A stretch of 64,000 nt of DNA, taken from NCBI GenBank assembly GCA_902592265.1, contig CACJDV010000001.1, positions 1-64,000 of the forward strand. Direction: 5' to 3'. A model generated the notes under the pieces. That model saw only the letters and a program-made list of their open reading frames with translations, had not been told where the DNA came from and did no database searches. The stretch is from an uncultured Pelagibacteraceae bacterium (GTDB lineage Bacteria; Pseudomonadota; Alphaproteobacteria; Pelagibacterales; Pelagibacteraceae). Positions 38,077-47,797 of this stretch are shown here, piece after piece. Every line of letters begins with the position of its first letter. The stretch's first letter is position 1. The position numbers were made by a program, and so were the translations under genes.

Positions 38077-38929
38077 CTTTTATTTTTAGGCAAAAATTAT
38101 AAATCTCTTTCTTTGGCATACTATTATTTTGAGAAATTAAATTTACAATTTCTTTAATACTTAATTTTTTAATCATTTTTCTTATATTATTCTTATCTGA
38201 TTCACTTAACAAAAGAGAGCCTTTTTCTACTTTTTTTCTTTCTGATAATACAATAGTTAATTCACCTTTTAAGTTTTCATCAAAAGGTTTCAAATCATCA
38301 ACCTTATATCTTAAATATTCCTCATAAACTTTTGTCATTTCTCTGCAAATCAAAATATCTCTCTTGGAAAAATTATTTTTAATAAATGGGATTGCTTTAT
38401 TTATTTTTTTTGATGAAATAAAAAAAACAACACATGAGTTTAATTGGGACAGAAATTTTAGATCATTTTTAATGTCTTTTAGTTTTGATGGAAAAAAACC
38501 ATAAAAAAAATATTTTTCAGAAAAACCACTAATTGATACGGCAGTACTGACTGCGGAAGGCCCTGGTAGTGGAAAAATATTTATTTTTTCTACAACACAC
38601 TCTTTTACCAAAATAGCTCCAGGGTCTGATATTCCAGGAGTTCCAGCATCAGATATGAGAGATATAATTTTGTTATTTTTTAAATGGTTTATAATTTTAA
38701 GCAAATTTTTCTTCTCATTAAATTTGTGATTGGATAATAATTTTGATTTAACATCAAACTTTTCCATTAATTTTCTCGAAATTCGAGTATCCTCACACAA
38801 AATAAAATCAGATTTTCTTAAAATATCTATTGCTCGGTAAGTAATATCTCCTAAATTTCCAATTGGAGTAGGTATTATGTAAAGTCCTTTTTTAATTTCT
38901 TTATTTTCAAATTTAGGGTTTACAGTCAT
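38066..38929 (-). CDS. rsmI: 16S rRNA (cytidine(1402)-2'-O)-methyltransferase
   Basis: RsmI methylates the ribose of C1402 in the decoding centre. The 287-residue tetrapyrrole-methylase-fold protein contains YIIPTPIGNLGDITYRA (18-34), CEDTR (47-51), SDAGTPGISDPG and PLPGPSAV in order, all hallmarks. yraN, often next door, is absent. Confidence 0.95.
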   Translation of the reverse strand: MTVNPKFENKEIKKGLYIIPTPIGNLGDITYRAIDILRKSDFILCEDTRISRKLMEKFDVKSKLLSNHKFNEKKNLLKIINHLKNNKIISLISDAGTPGISDPGAILVKECVVEKINIFPLPGPSAVSTAVSISGFSEKYFFYGFFPSKLKDIKNDLKFLSQLNSCVVFFISSKKINKAIPFIKNNFSKRDILICREMTKVYEEYLRYKVDDLKPFDENLKGELTIVLSERKKVEKGSLLLSESDKNNIRKMIKKLSIKEIVNLISQNNSMPKKEIYNFCLKIKDEV

Positions 38930-38963
38930 AATTGTACAATACTAAAATTATATAAATCATTAA

Positions 38964-40118
38964 ATGAATAAATTTTTTAAAATTCTTTTTTCTATATTTT
39001 TGCTTTTATTGTTTGAAACATCCATTTCCTATTCTGAGGAAACAAAAATTAAGATTGGAGTATTAGCTCCACTATCTGGAGAAAACGCTTCCTTGGGAAA
39101 ACAAATACTGAATTCTATAAGAATGGCTCTAATTGATATAAAAAATAATAACATAGAAATATATCCTAAAGACACAAGATCAGATCCTGATGTAACCTTG
39201 CGTTCAGCTTTAGAATTTGAGCAAATGGGGATATCATTAGTGATAGGTCCAATTTTTCATGAAAATTTATTATTTTTAGATAAGGTAAAAAATATTACTT
39301 TTCTATCTTTAACGAACAAAACTTTAGATCTTCATAAAAATATTATTAGCAGTGGTATTAACTCCTCTTCACAATTGAATACGATTAAAAAATTTTTGGA
39401 AATGAGTGAAATAAAAAAAACAATTTTTTTAATTCCAAATTTAAATTATGACTTAGAGATCAAAAAAGCAATTAAAGAGTCAAAGATAAAATTTTTTAAA
39501 CAATACAACTATGATATTGATCCTACTAAATTAACTAAACAAATAGAAAAAATTACAAACTACGGAATAAGAAAACAAAATCTTTTAGATGAAATATCAC
39601 GAGTTGAAAATTCTGATGATCCAAATAAAGAAAAAATTATAGAAAATCTTGAAAAGAAATACACTCTTGGAAATGTAAAATTTGATTCTGTCATAATTGC
39701 AGATTTTGATGAAAGTTTAAAAAGTGTTGTCACTTCATTATTATATACTGATGTGTCACCAAATAGTAAATTTATAATTACTTTAAACCAATGGTTCGAT
39801 GAAAGTTTATTAAAAGAAAAAAATTTACAACCAATTTATTATCCATCAATTAACAAACAAAACTTGGATGAGTTTACAAGTAAATTTTTTAAAAAATTTA
39901 ATTATAAACCGAATTATTTATCTTTACTGAGTTATGACTTAATCGGATTAATATATTATCTGTCACTAAAAGATGAAACTTTAGAAATAAACAAATCGTT
40001 TAAAACCCAAAATACATTTAAAGGGAAAATAGGAGTTTTTGAAATTAAAGATAATAAGATAAATCACCAATTAAATTTTTATGAAATTAATAATGGTAAA
40101 CTTAAAGAAATTTTTTAA
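38964..40118 (+). CDS. Periplasmic LpoA/branched-chain-binding-like protein
   Basis: The 384-residue protein has an ordinary signal peptide (cleavage near SYS, residue ~24; no lipobox cysteine) and a type 1 periplasmic-binding fold with IKIGVLAPLSGENASLG. Its place beside rsmI matches the penicillin-binding protein activator LpoA of other proteobacteria, but LpoA is a lipoprotein. It may regulate peptidoglycan synthesis or simply bind a solute. It overlaps rdgB tail-to-tail by 17 bases. Confidence 0.7.
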   Translation: MNKFFKILFSIFLLLLFETSISYSEETKIKIGVLAPLSGENASLGKQILNSIRMALIDIKNNNIEIYPKDTRSDPDVTLRSALEFEQMGISLVIGPIFHENLLFLDKVKNITFLSLTNKTLDLHKNIISSGINSSSQLNTIKKFLEMSEIKKTIFLIPNLNYDLEIKKAIKESKIKFFKQYNYDIDPTKLTKQIEKITNYGIRKQNLLDEISRVENSDDPNKEKIIENLEKKYTLGNVKFDSVIIADFDESLKSVVTSLLYTDVSPNSKFIITLNQWFDESLLKEKNLQPIYYPSINKQNLDEFTSKFFKKFNYKPNYLSLLSYDLIGLIYYLSLKDETLEINKSFKTQNTFKGKIGVFEIKDNKINHQLNFYEINNGKLKEIF

Positions 40119-40704
40119 TTTTTTTAAATGCGATCGATCTATGGTCGATTTTACATTTGTTTGAAAACTTCATTTCACCAAAAGTTTGTCTCTTTTTTTT
40201 TGGAATAAAAATTGGGTCATATCCAAAACCATTTTTTCCTCTAATTTCGTTAGAAATATAACCATCAATTTTTCCTATGACACTTGCAATTATTTTATCT
40301 AAATAACAAATCGATAAAGCACATACAAATCTTGCTTTAATCTTTTTACCTCTCCAGTTCTTATCTTTTTTATCTAGCTCCATATACACTCTTTTAATTG
40401 CTTTATTGAAATCTCCCTTAGATCCTGCCCATCTGGCTGAAAAAATTCCAGGTTTTTTTTCCAAACGATCTATTTCAAGACCAGAGTCATCAGCAATACA
40501 AACTAAATTAGACTTTTTTGAAAAATACTTAGATTTAATAATTGAATTTTCCGTAAACGTTTGTCCGTTTTCTGCTGGGCTTTTAAGATTAAAATCTAAT
40601 GTAGAGTAAATCTTAATTGATTTTGGTAACAAACCCTTAATTTCTCTAAGTTTTCCTTTATTATTCGTGCCAATTAATATTTTTGATATTTTTTTTTTTA
40701 ACAT
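40102..40704 (-). CDS. rdgB: Inosine/xanthosine triphosphate pyrophosphatase
   Basis: RdgB cleans ITP, dITP and XTP from the nucleotide pool. The 200-residue protein has LIGTNNKGKLREIKGLLP (11-28), DDSGLEID and GFGYDPIFIP, the conserved order of the HAM1 family. It is divergent from grpE over only 36 bases. Confidence 0.95.
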   Translation of the reverse strand: MLKKKISKILIGTNNKGKLREIKGLLPKSIKIYSTLDFNLKSPAENGQTFTENSIIKSKYFSKKSNLVCIADDSGLEIDRLEKKPGIFSARWAGSKGDFNKAIKRVYMELDKKDKNWRGKKIKARFVCALSICYLDKIIASVIGKIDGYISNEIRGKNGFGYDPIFIPKKKRQTFGEMKFSNKCKIDHRSIAFKKIKKFL

Positions 40705-40740
40705 CTAGAAATTCTTAAATTTCTTACCATATAAGCTCAT

Positions 40741-41379
40741 ATGGAAAAAGAGCAAAAAAAAAATGTCCAAAACAAAAATTTAGATAAGGAAGAAAATAAT
40801 CAATCTACTAAGCCTCAAGATCAGACAGAAGATCATAATAAAATAGAGGAAGAAGACAAAAAAGAATTAACACCAGAAGAAAAGATTTTAGAGCTTGAAG
40901 ATAAACTAGCTAGAACATTTGCTGAAATGGAAAATCAAAGAAGAAGATTTGAGAAAGAAAAGGAAGATGCTTTTGAATACGGTGGTTTTTCATTTGCCAA
41001 AGAAGCGCTTAGCCTTATAGATAATTTTGAAAGATCCAAAAGTATTTTAGAAAGTGATGAAAAGTTGAAAGATTCTGAGGCACTTAAAAAAACTTTAGAA
41101 CATTTTGATATAATTCATAAAGATTTAATATCCATATTTAACAAAAATGATATTAAACAGATTGATAGTTTAAATAAAAAATTAGATCCAAATTTTCATC
41201 AAGCAATGATGGAAATTGAGGATGATACAAAAGAGCCAGGAACTATAATTCAAGAAATTCAAAAAGGCTTCACTATTAAAGATCGATTATTAAGGCCTTC
41301 ATTGGTTGGTGTAGCTAAGAAAACTCAAGAAAAAGCAGCCAAAACAGAGGAAACTAAAGAGAATTCGGAGACTAAATAA
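40741..41379 (+). CDS. grpE: Nucleotide exchange factor GrpE
   Basis: GrpE releases ADP from DnaK. The 212-residue protein has a long acidic, disordered N-terminus (1-~45), a coiled-coil region (LEDKLARTFAEMENQRRRFE) and the C-terminal beta domain with DPNFHQAMM and VLRPSLV-like RLLRPSLVGVAKK. Its Lys/Glu-rich tail is unusual in length. It heads grpE-dnaK-dnaJ. hrcA, which precedes grpE in many alphaproteobacteria, is absent. Confidence 0.94.
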   Translation: MEKEQKKNVQNKNLDKEENNQSTKPQDQTEDHNKIEEEDKKELTPEEKILELEDKLARTFAEMENQRRRFEKEKEDAFEYGGFSFAKEALSLIDNFERSKSILESDEKLKDSEALKKTLEHFDIIHKDLISIFNKNDIKQIDSLNKKLDPNFHQAMMEIEDDTKEPGTIIQEIQKGFTIKDRLLRPSLVGVAKKTQEKAAKTEETKENSETK

Positions 41380-41391
41380 TGATCGGAACAG

Positions 41392-41422
41392 CTTGTAGAA
41401 TCAAAAATAACACATATATGAC
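41392..41422 (+). promoter_or_regulatory. Possible RpoH-type promoter before dnaK
   Basis: CTTG (41392-41395), a 17-base spacer and CATATATGAC (41413-41422) resemble the alphaproteobacterial heat-shock consensus CTTG-N17-CYTATNTNNG. The expected start would fall within the dnaK ribosome-binding site AGGAG (41424-41428), which weakens the case. No CIRCE element is seen. Confidence 0.25.
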
Positions 41423-41439
41423 GAGGAGAATTAAATATT

Positions 41440-43365
41440 ATGAGTAAAATTATTGGAATAGATTTAGGAACGACTAACTCTTGTGTGGCTATAATGGAAG
41501 GTAGCCAAGCAAAGGTCTTGGAAAATGCTGAGGGCGCTAGAACAACTCCATCTGTTGTTGCCTTTACTGATGAGAAAGAAAAATTAATAGGGCAACCAGC
41601 TAAAAGACAAGCTGTGACTAATCCTGAAAACACTATTTTTGCAGTTAAAAGACTAATTGGAAGAAATTTTGACGATCCAACTGTTAAAAAGGATATAGAG
41701 GCTGCTCCATTTAAAATTGTTAACTCAGAAAAAGGTGATGCGTGGATAGAGTCTAAAGGGGAAAAATATTCTCCTTCTCAAATTTCGGCTTTTATTTTAC
41801 AAAAAATGAAAGAGACTGCGGAAAAATATTTAGGCCAAGCAGTCACAAAAGCTGTAATAACTGTTCCTGCCTATTTTAATGATGCTCAAAGACAAGCAAC
41901 AAAAGATGCTGGTAAAATTGCAGGTCTAGAAGTTTTAAGAATCATAAATGAACCTACAGCTGCATCACTAGCTTATGGTTTAGATAAAAAACAAAATAAG
42001 AAAATTGCAGTTTATGACTTAGGTGGTGGAACATTTGATGTTTCAATACTTGAACTTGGTGATGGAGTCTTTGAAGTTAAATCAACTAACGGAGATACAT
42101 TCTTAGGTGGTGAGGATTTTGATAATTCAGTAGTTGAATACTTAATTGCAGAATTTAAAAAAGACAATGGAATAGATTTGAAATCAGATAAACTCGCTCT
42201 TCAAAGATTAAAAGAAGCAGCAGAAAAAGCTAAAATTGAATTATCGTCAGCTGAGCAAACTGATATTAATTTACCTTTTATCACAGCTGACAAAACTGGT
42301 CCAAAACATATCAATTTAAAACTTACAAGAGCAAAACTTGAGGCGCTAGTTGAAGATCTTATAGCCAGAACAATGCCACCTTGTAAAACAGCTTTAAAAG
42401 ATGCTGGTATCACAGCTAATGAAATTGATGAAGTTGTAATGGTTGGCGGTATGACTAGAATGCCTAAAGTAATTGAAGAAGTTAAAAATTTCTTTGGAAA
42501 AGAACCTAATAAAAGTGTTAACCCTGATGAAGTTGTGGCGATGGGTGCTGCAATTCAAGCAGGAGTTCTACAAGGTGATGTCAAAGACGTATTATTATTA
42601 GATGTAACGCCTCTTTCTTTAGGTATCGAGACATTAGGTGGAGTGTCTACAAAATTAATTGAAAAGAATACAACAATACCAACTAAAAAAAGCCAAGTAT
42701 TCTCGACAGCTGAAGATAATCAACCTGCTGTCTCGATTAGAGTATTGCAAGGTGAAAGAGAAATGGCTGCTGATAATAAAATTTTAGGAAACTTCGAACT
42801 TGTTGGAATTGCACCTGCGCCTAGAGGTGTGCCTCAAATTGAAGTTACATTTGATATTGATGCAAATGGTATTGTTAATGTTTCAGCAAAAGACAAAGGT
42901 ACTGGGAAAGAACAAAAAATTCAAATCCAAGCCTCAGGTGGATTAAGCGATGAAGAAATTGAAAAAATGGTAAAAGATGCTGAAGCTAACAAAGAAGCTG
43001 ATAAAAAGAAAAGAGAGTCTGTAGATGTAAGAAATCAAGCAGATACCTTAATTCATTCTACAGATAAAAATCTTAAAGAGCACGGTTCTAAAGTATCTGA
43101 AGCCGACAAAAAAGCTATTGAAGATGCTTCAAGTCAATTAAAAGAGGCTCTCAAAGGTGAAAACACAGATGATATTAAGAAAAAAACTGAGACATTAGTT
43201 CAAGCTTCAATGAAACTTGGAGAGGCAATATATAAATCACAACAAAATACAAAACCAGATTCTAATAAAGATGATGGTAAGGATGATAAAGGGAAAAAAG
43301 AGGATAATGTTGTTGATGCTGATTTTGAGGAAGTTAAAGACGAGAATAAAGAAAAGAGCGCTTAA
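41440..43365 (+). CDS. dnaK: Chaperone DnaK (Hsp70)
   Basis: DnaK binds unfolded polypeptides under ATP control. The 641-residue protein starts [18 protein letters not shown], has the ATPase motifs [10 protein letters not shown] and VGGMTRMP, a substrate domain after ~385 ([14 protein letters not shown]) and a charged tail ending [17 protein letters not shown] precedes the ATG by 11 bases. Confidence 0.98.
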   Translation: MSKIIGIDLGTTNSCVAIMEGSQAKVLENAEGARTTPSVVAFTDEKEKLIGQPAKRQAVTNPENTIFAVKRLIGRNFDDPTVKKDIEAAPFKIVNSEKGDAWIESKGEKYSPSQISAFILQKMKETAEKYLGQAVTKAVITVPAYFNDAQRQATKDAGKIAGLEVLRIINEPTAASLAYGLDKKQNKKIAVYDLGGGTFDVSILELGDGVFEVKSTNGDTFLGGEDFDNSVVEYLIAEFKKDNGIDLKSDKLALQRLKEAAEKAKIELSSAEQTDINLPFITADKTGPKHINLKLTRAKLEALVEDLIARTMPPCKTALKDAGITANEIDEVVMVGGMTRMPKVIEEVKNFFGKEPNKSVNPDEVVAMGAAIQAGVLQGDVKDVLLLDVTPLSLGIETLGGVSTKLIEKNTTIPTKKSQVFSTAEDNQPAVSIRVLQGEREMAADNKILGNFELVGIAPAPRGVPQIEVTFDIDANGIVNVSAKDKGTGKEQKIQIQASGGLSDEEIEKMVKDAEANKEADKKKRESVDVRNQADTLIHSTDKNLKEHGSKVSEADKKAIEDASSQLKEALKGENTDDIKKKTETLVQASMKLGEAIYKSQQNTKPDSNKDDGKDDKGKKEDNVVDADFEEVKDENKEKSA

Positions 43366-43392
43366 CATACATTTATCTGTCCGGGGTATCAA

Positions 43393-44529
43393 ATGGCAAA
43401 AAGAGATTATTATGACGTCCTCGGCGTAAATAAAAGCGCATCCCCTGAAGAATTAAAATCTGCATATAGAAAGTTAGCTGTAAAGTATCATCCCGATAAA
43501 AATCCTGGTGATAAAGGGGCAGAAGACAAATTTAAAGAAGCAAGCGAGGCTTACGGAGTTCTTTCTGATAAATCAAAAAAAGAGAATTATGACAACTTTG
43601 GTCATGCTGCCTTTGAAAATGGTGGTGGTGGACAAGGTGGATTTGGAGGCTTCGGAGGTTTCAGTGGTGCAGATTTTTCAGACATTTTTGAGGATTTTTT
43701 TGGTGACTTCGGCGGTGGAAGAAGGAGTTCTAGAGGAAGAAGCTCAAATAATAGAGGCTCAGATCTAAGGTATGATTTGTCGATTACACTAGAGGAAGCT
43801 TACGCGGGAAAGAAACAAAATATACAATTTTCGACATCAGAAAAATGTAACACATGTAAAGGAAATGGATCTAAACCAGGGTCTAGCCCTGACAGATGTA
43901 CTTACTGTGGAGGAAACGGTAGAGTAAGATCTAATCAAGGTTTTTTTACAGTTCAACAAACATGTCCTCAATGTGCTGGAAGCGGAGAGGAAATAACCAA
44001 CCCTTGCTCAGACTGTAATGGACAAGGAAACACTCAAACCTCAAAAAAAGTATCTGTTACAATTCCAAAGGGAGTTGATGATGGGACAAGAATTAGACTT
44101 GCTGGCAAAGGTGAGGCGGGGACAAGAGGAGGTGCTAGCGGTGATTTATATTTATTTATAAATGTTAAATCTCACGAGTTATTTAAAAGATCTGATGTAA
44201 ATTTATTTTTTGAGTTTCCAATTTCCATAGCAGATGCTGCACTTGGTACGACAATAGAGATACCAACGATAGATGGTAAAAAAGCAAAAATAAAGATACC
44301 TGATGGAACTCAAGATGGTAAACAATTTAGACTTAAAGGAAAAGGCATGCCTTTTATGCGTAGAGGAGATTTTGGTGATTTATATGTACAAATTAAAACT
44401 GAAGTTCCGGTGTACTTAAATAAAGAACAAAGAAGTCTTTTAGAGAAATTTAGGGAAATAGAAAATGATAAATCTAACCCAAGTATCAAAAAATTTTTTC
44501 AAAAAGCAAAAGATTTTTGGAAAAGTTAA
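43393..44529 (+). CDS. dnaJ: Chaperone DnaJ
   Basis: DnaJ delivers clients to DnaK and stimulates its ATPase. The 378-residue protein has the J domain with HPD (YHPDKNPG, 32-39), a Gly/Phe-rich linker (~75-110) and four zinc motifs ([32 protein letters not shown]), i.e. a full type I DnaJ. It follows dnaK by 27 bases. Confidence 0.97.
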   Translation: MAKRDYYDVLGVNKSASPEELKSAYRKLAVKYHPDKNPGDKGAEDKFKEASEAYGVLSDKSKKENYDNFGHAAFENGGGGQGGFGGFGGFSGADFSDIFEDFFGDFGGGRRSSRGRSSNNRGSDLRYDLSITLEEAYAGKKQNIQFSTSEKCNTCKGNGSKPGSSPDRCTYCGGNGRVRSNQGFFTVQQTCPQCAGSGEEITNPCSDCNGQGNTQTSKKVSVTIPKGVDDGTRIRLAGKGEAGTRGGASGDLYLFINVKSHELFKRSDVNLFFEFPISIADAALGTTIEIPTIDGKKAKIKIPDGTQDGKQFRLKGKGMPFMRRGDFGDLYVQIKTEVPVYLNKEQRSLLEKFREIENDKSNPSIKKFFQKAKDFWKS

Positions 44530-44598
44530 TATATTCAACCTTAGCTCATCATAAAATATTTAAGTTGAAATAATTAACACCTAGTTTAATAAACAAAT

Positions 44599-45441
44599 AT
44601 GATTATCTGGATTGCCTCATACCCAAAAAGTGGAAACACTTGGGTTAGATCTTTTCTGGCTGCATATTATTTTTGTGAAAATGGAATTTTTGATGTCGAA
44701 AAATTAGATATTATTGAAGACTATCCAAATAAACAATTCTTCAAAGAAAATGTTAAACAGGGTGAGATTCATAAACATTGGGAAACCTCTCAAAAAGATA
44801 TTCGTGATCAAAAAAAAGTAAAATTTTTAAAAACTCATAACTCTCTAATAACTGCATTTGGAAAGGACTTCACAAAACCTGAATATACCTTGGGGGTTAT
44901 TTACATAATAAGAGATCCTAGAAATGTAATCACTTCAGTTAAAAATCACAATGATTTAGAAAGTTACGATGAAGCATTGAAATTCATGCAAGATGAAAAT
45001 AAAGTATTAGATGATTATCCTCATTTAAAAAATTATGCAAAAACAAATATTGTTAACTCTTGGAGGATTAATTATCAATCTTGGTTAAGCAACAAATCTT
45101 TAAGAAAAGTAACAATTAGATATGAAGATATGGTTAAAAATCCTGCTCAAACTTTTGAAAAGCTAGTTATTTTTGTTAATACCTTAATGAGATTTGACAA
45201 TAAAATTGATGAAAACAAGCTTAAAAATGCTATCGATACGACTAGCTTTAAAAGTCTCCAAAACATAGAAAATGAAGGTAAGTTTGGAGAAAATGTATAT
45301 TCTTTAAAAGACAATAGAAAAATAAAATTTTTTTATCAGGGACCAGAAAATGACTGGAAAAAAAACCTTGATGAAAGCATGACTAAGAAGATGAACGAAT
45401 ATTATAAAAATGACTTGAAGTTTTTTCAGTATGAAAGTTAA
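44599..45441 (+). CDS. Sulfotransferase-domain protein
   Basis: The 280-residue protein fits the PAPS-dependent sulfotransferase family. The 5'-phosphosulfate loop is YPKSGNTWVRSFLAAYY near residue 8 and the 3'-phosphate loop is YIIRDPRNVITSVKNH near 103. It is soluble, with no signal peptide. The acceptor (sugar, lipid or small molecule) is unknown. It is inserted between dnaJ and dapB, overlaps dapB by 11 bases and is the clearest accessory gene of this region. Confidence 0.82.
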   Translation: MIIWIASYPKSGNTWVRSFLAAYYFCENGIFDVEKLDIIEDYPNKQFFKENVKQGEIHKHWETSQKDIRDQKKVKFLKTHNSLITAFGKDFTKPEYTLGVIYIIRDPRNVITSVKNHNDLESYDEALKFMQDENKVLDDYPHLKNYAKTNIVNSWRINYQSWLSNKSLRKVTIRYEDMVKNPAQTFEKLVIFVNTLMRFDNKIDENKLKNAIDTTSFKSLQNIENEGKFGENVYSLKDNRKIKFFYQGPENDWKKNLDESMTKKMNEYYKNDLKFFQYES

Positions 45442-46213
45442 AAAAATAAAATTAACAATTACAGGATGTCTAGGTAGAATGGGACAGCAACTAATCAAAT
45501 CTGCTAGAAAAGATACAAGATTTAAAATAAACAGTCTCACAGAAAATGAGACTCAAAGAAAAAAAATCTTGGGTATTTTACCAGAGTTGAATAGTCCAGA
45601 AGCCTTTAAAAATAGTGATATTATAATTGATTTTACAGTCCCGAAATGCACACTTGAGATTCTCAAGATTGCTGTAAAACAAAATAAAAGAGTGATAATT
45701 GGGACCACAGGTTTTACTTTAAGAGAGGAAAATATAATCAAAAAAATCTCAAGAAAAATTCCAATACTTAAAGCCGGAAATATGAGTCTTGGAATTAATC
45801 TTTTGATGTATTTAACTGAAATAGCATCAAAGTCTTTAGGTAATAATTTTCTAAGTAAAGTTTTTGAAGCTCACCATAAGTTTAAAAGGGATTATCCTTC
45901 AGGAACTGCATTGATGTTAGGTCAAGGGATCGCAACAGGAAAAAATAAAAACTTCCATGGAATTATTGGTAAGAAATATTTAAATAAAAAAAAGTTTCCT
46001 TACGGAAAAAGAATAAATTTTAATTCGGTGAGAAAAGGTAAAATTATTGGTGAACATGAAGTTTTATTTTCTAGTGGCAAAGAAATAATAAAACTTAATC
46101 ATGAAGCATTTGATAGAGCACTTTATTCTGAGGGTGCCCTTACAGCTGCTGGTTGGTTAATGAAAAAAAAACCTGGTTTATATTCCATGAGAGACTTAAT
46201 GAATTTCAAATAA
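45431..46213 (+). CDS. dapB: 4-hydroxy-tetrahydrodipicolinate reductase
   Basis: DapB reduces the dihydrodipicolinate-type intermediate in lysine and diaminopimelate synthesis. The 260-residue protein has the nucleotide loop GCLGRMGQ (12-19) and the catalytic EAHHKFKRDYPSGTAL (~144-159). It overlaps the sulfotransferase gene by 11 bases and nth by one base (TAATG). Confidence 0.96.
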   Translation: MKVKKIKLTITGCLGRMGQQLIKSARKDTRFKINSLTENETQRKKILGILPELNSPEAFKNSDIIIDFTVPKCTLEILKIAVKQNKRVIIGTTGFTLREENIIKKISRKIPILKAGNMSLGINLLMYLTEIASKSLGNNFLSKVFEAHHKFKRDYPSGTALMLGQGIATGKNKNFHGIIGKKYLNKKKFPYGKRINFNSVRKGKIIGEHEVLFSSGKEIIKLNHEAFDRALYSEGALTAAGWLMKKKPGLYSMRDLMNFK

Positions 46214-46866
46214 TGAATGAAATTCAAAGAGCAAAAATAATACTTAAAATACTTAATAAAACATATCCAAATATTGAAGTCCCTCTCAAAAGTCGAAACG
46301 TATTTACTCTACTAATATCTGTTCTTCTTTCTGCTCAGTGCACAGATGTAAATGTAAACAATGTCACTAAAAATATTTATCCAAAATATTATAAACCAGA
46401 ACACTTTATTAAATTAGGGAGAAAAAAAATAGAAACATTAATTAAAAAAATTGGTATTTTCAGGATTAAAGCAAAGAGTATTTATAATTTATCAAGAATA
46501 CTGGTGAAAGACTATAATGGCAAAGTACCCAAAACTTTTGAAGAACTTGAAAAATTACCAGGTGTAGGTCATAAAACTGCTAGCGTGGTAATGTCACAAG
46601 GTTTTGGTCATCCAGCTTTTGCTATAGATACTCATATTCATAGGTTGGCTCAGAGATGGGGGTTAACAAATGGAAAAAATGTTGTTCAAACAGAAAATGA
46701 TTTAAAAAGATTATTTCCTAAAAAATATTGGAACAAATTACATTTACAAATAATCTATTATGGAAGAGAATATTGTAAAGCTAGAAGTTGTTATGGATTA
46801 AGTTGTAAAATTTGTACTTCTTGTTATCCTAATCGAAAAAAACCATTTATTGCAAAAAAACCTTAA
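46213..46866 (+). CDS. nth: Endonuclease III
   Basis: Nth removes oxidised pyrimidines and cuts the abasic site. I place the start at the ATG overlapping the dapB stop (217 residues); 20 further in-frame codons upstream lie inside dapB. The helix-hairpin-helix LPGVGHKTASVV holds catalytic Lys121, and Asp139 is in AIDTHIHRL. The C-terminal cysteines are at 188, 193, 198, 201 and 204. The canonical 4Fe-4S spacing C-x6-C-x2-C-x5-C is altered: position 195 is Gly, while 188, 198 and 204 fit, and 193 and 201 are extra. Confidence 0.93.
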   Translation: MNEIQRAKIILKILNKTYPNIEVPLKSRNVFTLLISVLLSAQCTDVNVNNVTKNIYPKYYKPEHFIKLGRKKIETLIKKIGIFRIKAKSIYNLSRILVKDYNGKVPKTFEELEKLPGVGHKTASVVMSQGFGHPAFAIDTHIHRLAQRWGLTNGKNVVQTENDLKRLFPKKYWNKLHLQIIYYGREYCKARSCYGLSCKICTSCYPNRKKPFIAKKP

Positions 46867-47792
46867 TGAAAATTTTAGGAATTGGAAATGCTATTGTTGA
46901 TGTGCTTTGTAAAGTATCAGATGAATTTCTAACAAATCATTCACTTACAAAAAGTACTATGAAGTTAGTTGATGAAGTAGAATTTAAAAAGTTACTTTCA
47001 TCTTTAAAAATTGAAGAAACTATCTCGGGTGGCTCTGTTGCAAATTCAATTGTTGGTCTTTCTCAATTAAAAAATGATGTTGGGTTTATTGGAAAAGTAA
47101 GCAATGACGAACTAGGCCAAAAATACGAAGAAGGTTTATATAAAGAGAAAGTAAAATATTTATATGAAAAAAAAGAGGAGCAGATTCCAACTGGGTCTTG
47201 CTTAATTTTAATTACACCGGACTCTGAGAGAACAATGTGCACATTCCTTGGCACAGCAGGAAAAATCAATGATAAAGATATTAAAGAAGAGGATATTAAA
47301 AATGCAGAAATGATTTTTTTGGAAGGCTATTTATGGGATGAAGGCGAGCCTAGAAAAGCTTTTGACAAAACGATCGCACACTCAAAAAAAGTTGCTATGT
47401 CCTTATCAGACTTATTTTGTGTAGAAAGACATAAATCGAATTTTTTAGAATTGGTTAAAAATAGATTAGATATTATCTTTGCAAATGAACAGGAAATTTT
47501 ATCTTTGATTGATGCCAAAACATTCGATGAAGCTATTTCATTTTCAAAAGAAATAAAAAAAAATATCGTAATAACAAGAGGTGAAAAAGGTGCTATTTCA
47601 ATTAATCAAAATGAAATATCAGAAATAAAAGCTAAGTCTGATTTAAAGATAAAAGATTTAACAGGCGCTGGGGATTTGTTTGCTGCAGGATATTTACATG
47701 GTGTAATTAATAACTTTAATGTAAAAGATTGTTTGATTAAAGGAACAGAATTATCCTCAAAAATTATTCAAAAAATTGGTGCTAGGATTTAA
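46866..47792 (+). CDS. PfkB-family kinase, adenosine kinase-like
   Basis: The 308-residue protein begins MKILGIGNAIVDVLCKVSDE and has the PfkB signature DLTGAGDLFAAGYLHG near residue 264, with the GAGD anion hole and catalytic Asp. Alphaproteobacterial homologues are usually called adenosine kinase, but sugar kinases share the fold, so the substrate is inferred only. Its start overlaps the nth stop by one base. Confidence 0.85.
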   Translation: MKILGIGNAIVDVLCKVSDEFLTNHSLTKSTMKLVDEVEFKKLLSSLKIEETISGGSVANSIVGLSQLKNDVGFIGKVSNDELGQKYEEGLYKEKVKYLYEKKEEQIPTGSCLILITPDSERTMCTFLGTAGKINDKDIKEEDIKNAEMIFLEGYLWDEGEPRKAFDKTIAHSKKVAMSLSDLFCVERHKSNFLELVKNRLDIIFANEQEILSLIDAKTFDEAISFSKEIKKNIVITRGEKGAISINQNEISEIKAKSDLKIKDLTGAGDLFAAGYLHGVINNFNVKDCLIKGTELSSKIIQKIGARI

Positions 47793-47797
47793 TAATA

